This document shows, one piece after another, positions 1-6,867 of a stretch of 6,950 nucleotides of DNA (its first letter is position 1; each line of letters opens with the position of its first letter). The notes below the pieces were generated by a model. It was not told where the DNA came from. It ran no database searches and saw only the letters and a program-made list of their open reading frames with translations. The translations under genes were made by a program, and so were the position numbers. Location: the NCBI GenBank assembly GCA_016929305.1, contig JAFGJC010000273.1, positions 1 through 6,950 of the forward strand, read 5' to 3'. Origin of the DNA: a candidate division CSSED10-310 bacterium. GTDB taxonomy: Bacteria > CSSED10-310 > JAFGJC01.

Positions 1-3000
1 AACGTTTTGCATTATTGTCCAATCAATATTTTCGGGTATATCAACGTGTGTAATGACCATGGTTTCGGGATTAACATTCAGGTGAACGTCAACAGCACTA
101 ACTGGTGATTCATCCAATTCCAAAATCACTTCGAAAGTCGTTTCATCTGCTGTTTCAGAAACCGGGACAAAACGTAATTTTCCAGGATCTGTTGATTGGT
201 AATCTATCAAGGACAGACGACTTGCGGATACGGCTATCCTTTTACCGGGGGCTGATTTGCTGGAGCATTCAGCTCCGGACTGATTGTAATGATCTCTGAG
301 AAGGAAGAAATCTGTTGCATTGACGATATCATTTTCATTGAAATCAGCTCTATCATCATATCCGGGCTGGCCGACGCTTTTGTTGTAGCTGTCTCTCAGA
401 ATAAAAAAATCGGTTGACGTTACGGCATTATCATCATTGGCATCGCCTTCCGGTAGCGTAGGGAATGTCCGAATGGATGCGGTTCCACCTGCGGGAATCA
501 TCAGAGCATCTGACTGGACGCGCAGAGAATGATCATTTTTGACGAGAATGTCGTAGGTTCCCGATGAAGCAGAGACACTGAATGTTCCGTTTTCATTGGA
601 GATTGTTGAGTAAGTTCCTACTTCGGAACCACCGGAGCAGAGAGTTATCTCAACGGGAACACTCCAACTTGCATCCGGCGGATCTGCACCGGGCCGCTCA
701 AGATCAAGCTGACCGGCGAGAATACCTTCCGTTGGCCGGGAGCCGATAAAACCAAGTAAACGAAAATCCAGATCGGCAGAGACATCGTTCCAGCCTGCCG
801 GAAATCCAAATCCACCTCCGGGGTTATTCTGTTTAGCATACTGTCCCCAAACGGTGTTGGCAGTGCTGCGAATTCCCCATTGACCGTAAGTTACGTAATC
901 GATCGATGGCACAAAACTCATCCAATAAGTATTGGCCGGTAAAGTGACAAAACTATTCAAAGAAAGATATACCCAGTCGCCAGAAGCATCCAACAGGATC
1001 CGGGTATCGGATGGCTGAACGGACAGATTCCAGACATGTGTTCCATCGAACGGAATACCACTTGGTTCGCCGCTGTTGTCTGCGTATACAAACCAATTTA
1101 AATCGTGTGCGTTGTGCAGATCAGGATCCGTGGACCAGGAACCGTCTAGTTCTATATTACTGAGATACCAAGTGTTTGATGCCTGGAAATCATCGGCAGC
1201 GTAAATGTCATAATTGTTATACATGGTTTCGAAATTCTGACAGGCAAAAAATGATCCTGCCGGATTCATCTGATTCCAAAGTTCTTGAGGTGTCGTGAAA
1301 CTATAGTACACACCTCCGTTTATTTCGAGATCCGTGTTACCGGCCATATCCCAGGCCTCGACACCATAATAGTAATGCGTATTGCTGTTCAAACCGGAGA
1401 GGAGCAGCGAATGTGTTGTTGAGAAACCGGTATCCAGAGTATAGATTGCGGGTGGTGCCGCAGTTCCAAACCAAAATCTGCAGTTGGCGGATTCTGACGT
1501 TGTCCAGCTAAACTGGGCCGTAACATCATCCAAATACACCAGATCCAGATCATTGATCGCAGGAGCCATGCAATCGACAGAGGCTATATCTGTAAGTGTC
1601 TGAGTTCCGGCTCCGCCATAGTTAGTGTCCGTGTAGTTGCACTGAATCGTATCCCCGTGAATTACTTGCAGAATGCCATCAGCGGCAGGCGTTCCGCCGG
1701 ATGTTTCTATTGTTCCAGAAAAGACACCCTTGTAAATTTCGGGAATACTAATACTTTCGGGAATGGATTCAGTTATACTTTGGATAGTTACGATAACCGA
1801 ACCCTGATTGGCCAGATCGCTGTCAATCACGGTGATAACAACAGTATCCGAACAATTATAAGTTGTGTCATCAATAAACAATTTGGCTTGAGAAACAACT
1901 CTGCTGTCAACAGCAGCAAGACAATCGATTTCACCCCACCCGTAAACATTGTTTGGAATCACTCGCAGGTCCTTTGATGTGCATTCATTGGTATTTGTGG
2001 GATTGGCGGTTTGCATTACAACATTTTGTGTTGTTGCGATATCCCCGATCAAACTGGCATCCACCGACCAGAGCAGAGCGATCATTCCGGAGGTATGTGG
2101 TCCCGCCATTGATGTGCCGCTCCAGCCGGACTGATAGGATCCGCCGGGAACGGATGACCGGATATTTGCTCCAGGTGCAACAATATCTGGCTTTCTGATT
2201 CCCGGGAAAAGATCAGATGGTCCACGAGAAGAGCTGCTCCAAATAGAACCTCCCGATATTGTGGCTCCAGTAGTTAGAACGGTTTCATAATCTCCAGGGG
2301 ATCGCAAAGAAGCGCATGTCGGGCCTTCATTTCCGGCAGACGCTTCAACCAGGATACCGGCTGCCTGCAACACATCAATATCGGATTGGAATTCAGTATC
2401 GTTACCACCGGAATAGCCCCAGGAGTTGTTGATGATATGGGGTGCCATATCGGGATTTGGATTGTTGCCATTCAGATCCGTTGGAGCCAGCGCCCATTGG
2501 AATCCGGCATGGAAGGTGGAATCACTGCCTGAACCCTGGTAATTCATGTTTTTAACCGCTATCCACTGTGCTCCGGGTGCAACGCCGATCTGATTGGTGC
2601 TCCCGTCATCTCCCACCATCGTCCCTGTGGTGTGCGTGCCATGCCCATGATCATCACCCGGAGCAGTAGTGAACGTACCTGTCGCGTCAAACCAGTTATA
2701 GTTGTGATCCACAGCTCCGCCATTATATCCCCGGTACTGATGAATCAGTGCGGGATGATCCCAGTCAACCCCGGTGTCGGCCGACATGACCACAATGCCT
2801 TCCCCTGTGGCACCATATTGACTCCATACCTCCTCTGCATCGATTTGATTGATATTCCATTCCAGGGTTCGAGAGTCAGGGGAGTCATCAGCATATTTCC
2901 ACTCCGCAGAATCCAGCACGTTGATCTCTCTGTCGAACACAATGGAATTAACCTCGTGACGGGATTTCAATACATTTAGAACCTCTTTGTCTGATTCCAC

Positions 3001-3303
3001 CCAGATCATATTTTGTATCCAGAAAGGTCGATGGTTGATGTTTTTGTTTTTTAAAAACTGGAGGATATCTTTTTGGGTTCTTTCCGCAGTCTGTGTCAAC
3101 TGCGAATAGACGAAGCGGCCTTTCATCTGTTTGGTTTTTAATGTTTTTGCATATGAAAGATCTGCCTGTTCCTTCAGGACGACAAAGTAACGAAGATTCT
3201 GTGATGAGGTGATGATATTTTGATCGGCGGCAGACAATCCACAAATCATAATATATGAAAAACAAGACGTCAGTAATATGATTAAAACGGTTATCTTTGA
3301 CAT
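1..3303 (-). CDS. Secreted S8 serine protease, bacillopeptidase F-like, with dockerin/cohesin-like tail (3' end beyond window)
   Basis: The frame is open for 1101 codons from the ATG at 3303 to the left edge, so the C-terminus is cut off. Residues 1 to about 26 look like a signal peptide (hydrophobic core, then GLSAAD). Residues 37-135 resemble an inhibitor-I9 propeptide (YFVVLKEQADLS, KGRFVY, FWIQNMIWV), presumably removed on maturation. The S8 catalytic domain spans about 150-468, with Asp176 (ADTGVDWDHPAL), His221 (HGHGTHTTG), oxyanion Asn325 (SAGNEGP) and Ser398 (GTSMAGPH) all present. The RGYNGG and NWFD stretch between Asp and His is typical of bacillopeptidase F. Then follow a beta-rich domain (469-578), a fibronectin-III-like domain (579-673), an ADDF-containing domain (674-855), a carboxypeptidase-regulatory-like domain (860-953), a dockerin-like domain (954-1013) and a truncated cohesin-like domain (about 1029 on). 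It should act outside the cell as an endopeptidase; the substrate is unknown. A Shine-Dalgarno-like AAAGGA lies 7 bases before the start. From the neighbour's tail I expect about 1170 residues in total. Confidence 0.93.
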   Translation of the reverse strand, partial: MSKITVLIILLTSCFSYIMICGLSAADQNIITSSQNLRYFVVLKEQADLSYAKTLKTKQMKGRFVYSQLTQTAERTQKDILQFLKNKNINHRPFWIQNMIWVESDKEVLNVLKSRHEVNSIVFDREINVLDSAEWKYADDSPDSRTLEWNINQIDAEEVWSQYGATGEGIVVMSADTGVDWDHPALIHQYRGYNGGAVDHNYNWFDATGTFTTAPGDDHGHGTHTTGTMVGDDGSTNQIGVAPGAQWIAVKNMNYQGSGSDSTFHAGFQWALAPTDLNGNNPNPDMAPHIINNSWGYSGGNDTEFQSDIDVLQAAGILVEASAGNEGPTCASLRSPGDYETVLTTGATISGGSIWSSSSRGPSDLFPGIRKPDIVAPGANIRSSVPGGSYQSGWSGTSMAGPHTSGMIALLWSVDASLIGDIATTQNVVMQTANPTNTNECTSKDLRVIPNNVYGWGEIDCLAAVDSRVVSQAKLFIDDTTYNCSDTVVITVIDSDLANQGSVIVTIQSITESIPESISIPEIYKGVFSGTIETSGGTPAADGILQVIHGDTIQCNYTDTNYGGAGTQTLTDIASVDCMAPAINDLDLVYLDDVTAQFSWTTSESANCRFWFGTAAPPAIYTLDTGFSTTHSLLLSGLNSNTHYYYGVEAWDMAGNTDLEINGGVYYSFTTPQELWNQMNPAGSFFACQNFETMYNNYDIYAADDFQASNTWYLSNIELDGSWSTDPDLHNAHDLNWFVYADNSGEPSGIPFDGTHVWNLSVQPSDTRILLDASGDWVYLSLNSFVTLPANTYWMSFVPSIDYVTYGQWGIRSTANTVWGQYAKQNNPGGGFGFPAGWNDVSADLDFRLLGFIGSRPTEGILAGQLDLERPGADPPDASWSVPVEITLCSGGSEVGTYSTISNENGTFSVSASSGTYDILVKNDHSLRVQSDALMIPAGGTASIRTFPTLPEGDANDDNAVTSTDFFILRDSYNKSVGQPGYDDRADFNENDIVNATDFFLLRDHYNQSGAECSSKSAPGKRIAVSASRLSLIDYQSTDPGKLRFVPVSETADETTFEVILELDESPVSAVDVHLNVNPETMVITHVDIPENIDWTIMQNV
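265..444 (-). other. Dockerin-like domain of the protease (residues 954-1013)
   Basis: Two EF-hand-like calcium loops are visible. The first runs Asp954, Asn956, Asp958 to Asp965, followed by FFILRDSYN. The second runs Asp987, Asn989, Asn991 to Asp998, followed by FFLLRDHYN. This is the DxNxD...D loop plus helix layout of type I dockerins, about 60 residues long. In cellulosomes dockerins bind cohesins. Here a cohesin-like domain follows on the same chain, so the partner may be within the same protein, or the domain may serve as a calcium-stabilised spacer. A cysteine (Cys1013) closes the domain, as in the neighbour. Confidence 0.8.
739..1284 (-). other. Protease accessory domain with ADDF motif (residues 674-855)
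   Basis: This is the segment of the protease between the fibronectin-III-like domain and the shared tail. It contains IYAADDF (Asp704-Asp705), WYLSNIELDGSW, NWFVYADNSGEPSG, NTYWMSFVP, QWGIR and ADLDFRLLG, in that order. The same order of landmarks occurs in both repeats of the neighbouring plus-strand protein: VADDW, then TDIHWWGSY, then GIWTDVPAG, then YWISISAIY, then WGWKTR, then WDMAF. Direct identity is low, so common ancestry is inferred from motif order, not proven. No catalytic residues are recognisable. A beta-sandwich that binds a ligand or helps anchor the protein is plausible. Confidence 0.5.
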
Positions 3304-3310
3304 TGATTAA

Positions 3311-3316
3311 TCCTTT
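3311..3316 (-). promoter_or_regulatory. Ribosome binding site of the protease gene
   Basis: AAAGGA on the minus strand lies 7 bases before the ATG at 3303. It supports this start over the in-frame ATG at codon 19, which would cut the signal peptide in half. Confidence 0.65.
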
Positions 3317-3386
3317 CAATACTTGGAAAAATTCGGGAAAACACCTCATTGGAAAGATAGCATCATCAGGCGATAAAATCACGGAT

Positions 3387-3415
3387 ATTATTAAAAACAA
3401 CCGTAGGATTTACAA
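3387..3415 (-). promoter_or_regulatory. Candidate sigma-70-like promoter for the protease gene
   Basis: On the minus strand, TTGTAA (3415-3410) and AATAAT (3392-3387) are separated by 17 bases. They match the -35 and -10 consensus at 4 of 6 and 5 of 6 positions. A transcript would start near 3380 and carry a leader of roughly 75 bases. The region is AT-rich, so a chance match is possible. Confidence 0.35.
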
Positions 3416-3509
3416 AAGATCATCATGAATTTGGGTTCTGAGAAAAGCTGTTTTGGTCCGGATTTTGCTGACACTTATTCTGCCAATCGAAAGACCCAAG
3501 ATTGATTGT

Positions 3510-3542
3510 ACCGGATGGTTAGCGCATTGTTAACCATCCGGT
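3510..3542. repeat. Perfect 12-bp inverted repeat with 9-base spacer
   Basis: ACCGGATGGTTA at 3510-3521 is exactly complementary to TAACCATCCGGT at 3531-3542, around the spacer GCGCATTGT. It lies about 61 bases upstream of the plus-gene -35 box and about 95 bases from the minus-gene -35 box. No run of T follows on either strand and both genes point away from it, so a terminator role is unlikely. An operator for a dimeric regulator, a cruciform, or one copy of a dispersed palindromic repeat family would all fit. Confidence 0.85.
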
Positions 3543-3602
3543 GACATTCTTTGATGAAGTATCTTCCTGTCCTTCGAAACAGAAAACAAAATGAATGTTT
3601 CT

Positions 3603-3631
3603 TTGACAGTCTCCACATAGTCTTTTACACT
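3603..3631 (+). promoter_or_regulatory. Sigma-70-like promoter of the plus-strand gene
   Basis: A perfect TTGACA -35 box (3603-3608) is followed after 17 bases by TACACT (3626-3631), which matches the -10 consensus at 4 of 6 positions. Transcription would begin near 3638 and give a leader of about 26 bases that ends in a strong ribosome binding site. Confidence 0.6.
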
Positions 3632-3651
3632 CAAATCAACAGCTACTAAAA

Positions 3652-3659
3652 AAGGAGGT
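3652..3659 (+). promoter_or_regulatory. Strong ribosome binding site of the plus-strand gene
   Basis: AAGGAGGT is the full complement of the usual 16S rRNA anti-Shine-Dalgarno end. It ends 4 bases before the ATG at 3664. It fixes the start of this gene and suggests efficient translation. Confidence 0.85.
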
Positions 3660-3663
3660 CAAC

Positions 3664-6600
3664 ATGCGATTTAACGCTATCAAGGTATGTCTTGGGTGTT
3701 TTATATGTGGTGTGATCTGCAATTTTGTTATTTGGGGAGCATCTCAGAAGGATATCACACAGACAGTTCAGGCGGAAGAGAGGAGCGGTCTGATTCAGAC
3801 CGACTCGCAGTCCATGAACGCTAATATGGGTCTAGCAGGAGCATTATTTCAAGATGATAGCAGACAGCGTGCCGTTAAATGGTCTCAACCACCGCAGACA
3901 AACCCGGATTCCCCGTTTCCTGATTGTTTTTGGGGCTGGAATGAGATGAGCTGGTACACGGGTCCTCAGATTGTGGCGGACGACTGGTTATGCGAGACGG
4001 TTCAACCAGTGACTGATATTCATTGGTGGGGATCCTATCTGGGATATCAGGATCAAATCCCTCCTTCTGATGGCCCCGTCTCATTTCATATTGGTATATG
4101 GACGGATGTTCCAGCAGGTGGTGAGTTGCCATACAGTCATCCGGGCGAGTTGATTTTTGAATGGCTGGTCAATCGCTCTGATCTTATGGAAACGGCGGTT
4201 GGATGCGATTTTCATCCCGATCATGGTCTGGAAACGTGCTTCAAATATGATTTCAACATTTCAGACGACATGTGGTTTTATCAGCAGCCGGAACCGACCA
4301 TTTACTGGATAAGCATATCAGCTATCTACGGTTCCGGTTCACCTCCCGAATTTCCCTGGGGATGGAAAACCAGATCCCATTATTACAATGATGATGCCGT
4401 GCGTATTTTTGATCCGACATCTCCTCAGATTGGAATTTCGTTCAATATCGGAGAGCCGATTGAAACGGGTGAGGGCAGCTGGGATATGGCATTTGAACTG
4501 ACAACCATTGATGAAACGACGCCAACACCTTCACCAACGCCTACCACCCTGCCATCAAATTATAAATGGCTGCAACCTCCTGTATACAATCCCGGTTCTC
4601 CATTTCCCGATTGTTTTTGGGGTTGGAATGAAATCAGTCAGTTTGAAGGTTATCAGATCGTGGCTGATGACTGGTTGTGTACGGATTCCAGACCCGTAAC
4701 GGATATTCACTGGTGGGGTTCATATTATGGGTGGATGGATATTGTACCTCCCCCAGTAAAACCATTACTTTTCCATGTTGGTATCTGGACCGATGTTCCT
4801 GCGGGATCCGGTAATCCTTTCAGTCATCCTGGCGTCATGATTTGGGAAACGGTTGCGCCGATCGAGTCAGTTAATGAAACAGCCGTTGGATGCGATTTTT
4901 TCCCGGAGCATCCAATGGACACCTGCTTTGAATATGTCTTCGATATACCTCAAGATTTTTGGTTTTATCAACCGCCTCAACCGACAGTATTTTGGTTAAG
5001 TATATCCGCAATCTATCCCACGCCGGATCCCCCTGAATATCCTTGGGGGTGGAAAACAAGACCATTGTTTTACAATGACAATGCTGTGGTCATTACCATA
5101 CCGACATCACCATCTCCAGGTGCCAATTACGTTTCAGGGTATCCGATTTATGACAATGGCGGAGACAGCTGGGATATGGCGTTCGGGTTAACGACATTGG
5201 AAACGACTCCGGTCCCTACCAAGACTCCCATCCCAACAAAAACACCTACACACATTCCAACAGAACTACCGACATCGACGCCATCGGAAATACCCACAGA
5301 GACACCGATTCCATCTGAAACGCCGGTATATACCTGGTTTAATGATATTCATGTGTCATGTGTGGAACCGATTATCGGAACAGGAACGTTTTCCCTCAGC
5401 CTTTTACCAAAACTTGCAACACCGCCCTGCGATCCGATTCCATGTATGGATAGTTTTTTAACATGTTTTATCGATTGTGCCAGCTGTGCGGAGATGCCGT
5501 GTCAGATCGCACAGCAATGTATTATAGATCAACTGTTGAACTGTATTCGCTCAGCAGGCGGTCCTTGGAATGCACAACAGATCGGACCCGCCGAGATTCG
5601 GATTTTGGGACAGGTTCCTTTTGATAAATGTATTATGGCTGATGAGATGATGTTTCCTCCCGGTATAGGATTGCCTTTAACATTATATTGTGACGTGAAC
5701 AATATATGTAACGGACAGACCGGTGATGAGCAGCAACCGCATACCAATGGTTTTGATTTCCATGTTATCAATGAGCCCACCCCTTTGCCCACTTCAACAC
5801 CGACGGCACTCCCATCGAATACGCCGATACCCACTTCAACACCGACTGCACTTCCATCAGATACACCGGTGCCATCATCAACTCCGACGGCACTTCCCTC
5901 GGAAACCCCGACGGCGACACCATCTACCGGTATCCTCAATGGTGTTGTTACGTTGGAACGTCCCGGTATGACACCTCCCGATCCAAGCTGGATCATTGAT
6001 GTTGATGTAACATTATTTGAATCAGGATCGCCCGTTTCGGTATATTCAACGATGACAGATCAGAACGGCTATTTCAGCGTTGCTGTCGATCCAGGCACAT
6101 TTGATATATTGGTGAAAAACAGTCACACCCTTGCGAATTGCATACGTGGTATTGAAATCCCGAGAGGGGGTTCAACACCTCCAATTGATTTTGGAACCTT
6201 GCGGGAGGGCGATGCGGATAACGATAATCTGGTTCTTTCATCAGATTTCTTTATTTTAAGGAATACATTCAACAAATCCATGGGAGATCCCGGATATGAC
6301 GACCGGGCGGATTTCAATGAGGATGATTCGGTAACTTCAGACGACTTCTTTTTACTAAGGAATCATTACAACCAGTCAGGTGATACATGCGCTATAAAAT
6401 TTAAGGAAACGACAGAGAAACCAGATAAGTTCAGGCCGGCACTGCCGTTTGCTGATCGGGCATTGATACAGATTATTCCGGCATTCGTGTCTGAAACGGA
6501 GCCAGGATCTGCTGTTTTCGAAATCTGGACCGTTTCTGACCGCTATCCAATGGATTCCGTAGATGTCCATCTTAATGTTAATACACGGGTTTTAGATGTG

Positions 6601-6867
6601 AAGCGTCTGGAAGGATGTAATGCAACCGAATGGATTCCCATGCAGCTTGACTTTGATAATTGTTCCGGGAGGTTGGATATCGCTGCCGTTTCGTTCAAGG
6701 GATTAAAAGGCAAACACCGGTTATGCGTGATACATTGCAGGATAAAGCAAACTCAAACCCAACCTCAGTTTTTTAAAGCCGTTTACTCCCCATCAACGCG
6801 ATGGACACGGATTGAATCGAATGGAGAGGATATCTGTCAGGGCAGGATTACCTGTCATACATTTTAA
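3664..6867 (+). CDS. Secreted modular protein: two ADDW repeats, Cys-rich domain, Pro/Thr linkers and dockerin/cohesin-like tail
   Basis: This is a complete protein of 1067 residues. The N-terminus (MRFNAIK, then a hydrophobic stretch to about residue 26) is a signal peptide or signal anchor; no clear signal peptidase I site or lipobox is visible. Residues 72-281 and 301-511 are tandem copies of one domain (see the repeat entries). They resemble a family I recall as DUF7901, but I could not check that name. Pro/Thr linkers occupy 283-299, 513-555 and 704-755. Between the last two lies a domain (556-703) with twelve cysteines between 566 and 682. The tail consists of a carboxypeptidase-regulatory-like domain (756-849), a dockerin-like domain (850-909) and a cohesin-like domain (about 930-1060), matching the tail of the divergent protease. 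No catalytic motif is recognisable. An extracellular binding or structural role is the best inference. No LPXTG or PEP-CTERM signal ends the protein. Confidence 0.93.
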   Translation: MRFNAIKVCLGCFICGVICNFVIWGASQKDITQTVQAEERSGLIQTDSQSMNANMGLAGALFQDDSRQRAVKWSQPPQTNPDSPFPDCFWGWNEMSWYTGPQIVADDWLCETVQPVTDIHWWGSYLGYQDQIPPSDGPVSFHIGIWTDVPAGGELPYSHPGELIFEWLVNRSDLMETAVGCDFHPDHGLETCFKYDFNISDDMWFYQQPEPTIYWISISAIYGSGSPPEFPWGWKTRSHYYNDDAVRIFDPTSPQIGISFNIGEPIETGEGSWDMAFELTTIDETTPTPSPTPTTLPSNYKWLQPPVYNPGSPFPDCFWGWNEISQFEGYQIVADDWLCTDSRPVTDIHWWGSYYGWMDIVPPPVKPLLFHVGIWTDVPAGSGNPFSHPGVMIWETVAPIESVNETAVGCDFFPEHPMDTCFEYVFDIPQDFWFYQPPQPTVFWLSISAIYPTPDPPEYPWGWKTRPLFYNDNAVVITIPTSPSPGANYVSGYPIYDNGGDSWDMAFGLTTLETTPVPTKTPIPTKTPTHIPTELPTSTPSEIPTETPIPSETPVYTWFNDIHVSCVEPIIGTGTFSLSLLPKLATPPCDPIPCMDSFLTCFIDCASCAEMPCQIAQQCIIDQLLNCIRSAGGPWNAQQIGPAEIRILGQVPFDKCIMADEMMFPPGIGLPLTLYCDVNNICNGQTGDEQQPHTNGFDFHVINEPTPLPTSTPTALPSNTPIPTSTPTALPSDTPVPSSTPTALPSETPTATPSTGILNGVVTLERPGMTPPDPSWIIDVDVTLFESGSPVSVYSTMTDQNGYFSVAVDPGTFDILVKNSHTLANCIRGIEIPRGGSTPPIDFGTLREGDADNDNLVLSSDFFILRNTFNKSMGDPGYDDRADFNEDDSVTSDDFFLLRNHYNQSGDTCAIKFKETTEKPDKFRPALPFADRALIQIIPAFVSETEPGSAVFEIWTVSDRYPMDSVDVHLNVNTRVLDVKRLEGCNATEWIPMQLDFDNCSGRLDIAAVSFKGLKGKHRLCVIHCRIKQTQTQPQFFKAVYSPSTRWTRIESNGEDICQGRITCHTF
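3877..4506 (+). repeat. ADDW domain, copy 1 (residues 72-281)
   Basis: This copy begins at KWSQPP (Trp73) and ends at SWDMAFELTT (Trp273). Shared with copy 2 are PFPDCFWGWNE, QIVADDWLC, PVTDIHWWGSY, GIWTDVPAG, SHPG, ETAVGCDF, SISAIY, PWGWKTR and SWDMAF. Each copy has four conserved cysteines, in PDC, WLC, VGC and TCF, which suggests disulfides and export. The domain is rich in aromatic residues, as is common in carbohydrate- or surface-binding beta-sandwiches, but its function is unknown. Confidence 0.85.
4564..5196 (+). repeat. ADDW domain, copy 2 (residues 301-511)
   Basis: This copy runs from KWLQPP (Trp302) to SWDMAFGLTT (Trp503). Its Trp-to-Trp span is 201 residues against 200 in copy 1. 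More than half of the residues match copy 1 by eye, with the differences spread through the domain and many synonymous changes in the DNA. The duplication is therefore old and not an assembly artefact. A short Pro/Thr linker (residues 283-299) separates the copies. Confidence 0.85.
5200..5328 (+). other. Pro/Thr-rich linker 2 (residues 513-555)
   Basis: The linker consists of short units of the PTKTPIP, PTSTPSE and PTETPIP type, with almost no hydrophobic residues. Such linkers are extended and often O-glycosylated in secreted bacterial proteins. This one separates the second ADDW domain from the cysteine-rich domain. Confidence 0.8.
5329..5772 (+). other. Cysteine-rich domain (residues 556-703)
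   Basis: Twelve cysteines fall between residues 566 and 682, eight of them clustered in the stretch from PPCDPIPC to LLNC. A less cysteine-dense second half follows (QIGPAEIRILG, LPLTLYCDVNN, FDFHVINEP). I do not recognise the family. The flanking Pro/Thr linkers mark it as an independent folding unit. Several disulfides are likely, given the export signal. It has no counterpart in the neighbouring protease. Confidence 0.7.
5788..5913 (+). repeat. Three 42-bp tandem repeats in linker 3
   Basis: Three in-frame 14-residue units lie at 5788-5829, 5830-5871 and 5872-5913. They read PTSTPTALPSNTPI, PTSTPTALPSDTPV and PSSTPTALPSETPT. The units are close at DNA level, with the differences mostly at third positions and in the last few codons. 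They form most of the linker at residues 704-755. Copy number could change by slippage and alter the spacing between the cysteine-rich domain and the tail. Confidence 0.9.
6211..6390 (+). other. Dockerin-like domain of the plus-strand protein (residues 850-909)
   Basis: Loop 1 runs Asp850, Asp852, Asp854 to Asp861, followed by FFILRNTFN. Loop 2 runs Asp883, Asn885, Asp887 to Asp894, followed by FFLLRNHYN. The two loops and helices match the protease's domain without gaps, with 42 of 60 identical residues by my count, including the closing cysteine (Cys909). All expected calcium ligands are present. The cohesin-like domain follows after a charged spacer of about 20 residues. Confidence 0.82.

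Larger units (their letters stand above)
3304..3663. other. Divergent intergenic control region
   Basis: This 360-base gap separates the two start codons. It holds the ribosome binding sites and candidate promoters of both genes, and near its middle a perfect 12-bp inverted repeat. I see no convincing small ORF: the minus-strand open frame running from 3400 into the protease is out of frame with it and shows no protein-like features. I also see no RNA gene or riboswitch fold. Because the genes diverge, one regulator bound here could control both. Confidence 0.6.

Noticed and set aside
1657..2198. Plus-strand open frames of 61 to 106 codons
   Set aside because: They lie antisense to the catalytic and following domains of the protease and lack ribosome binding sites and protein-like composition.
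2632..2979. 115-codon plus-strand open frame
   Set aside because: It is antisense to the Asp and His motif region of the protease, which is clearly coding on the other strand.
2948..3400. 150-residue open frame on the minus strand overlapping the protease start
   Set aside because: It is in a different frame from the protease, which has full domain support over the same bases. The translated product shows no recognisable features.
3510..3542. Inverted repeat as an intrinsic terminator or an integron attC site
   Set aside because: There is no T tract on either side and no gene ends nearby. The stem ends do not match the attC core pattern, and no integrase or cassette array is present.
3877..5196. 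Tandem domain copies as an assembly duplication
   Set aside because: The copies differ at many amino acids and at synonymous sites throughout, so they are an old duplication.
5529..5996. 155-residue open frame on the minus strand rich in Gly, Val, Asp and Ser
   Set aside because: It is the antisense shadow of the Pro/Thr linker and flanking parts of the plus gene. Its repeats mirror the 42-bp units, and it has no export signal or plausible domain.
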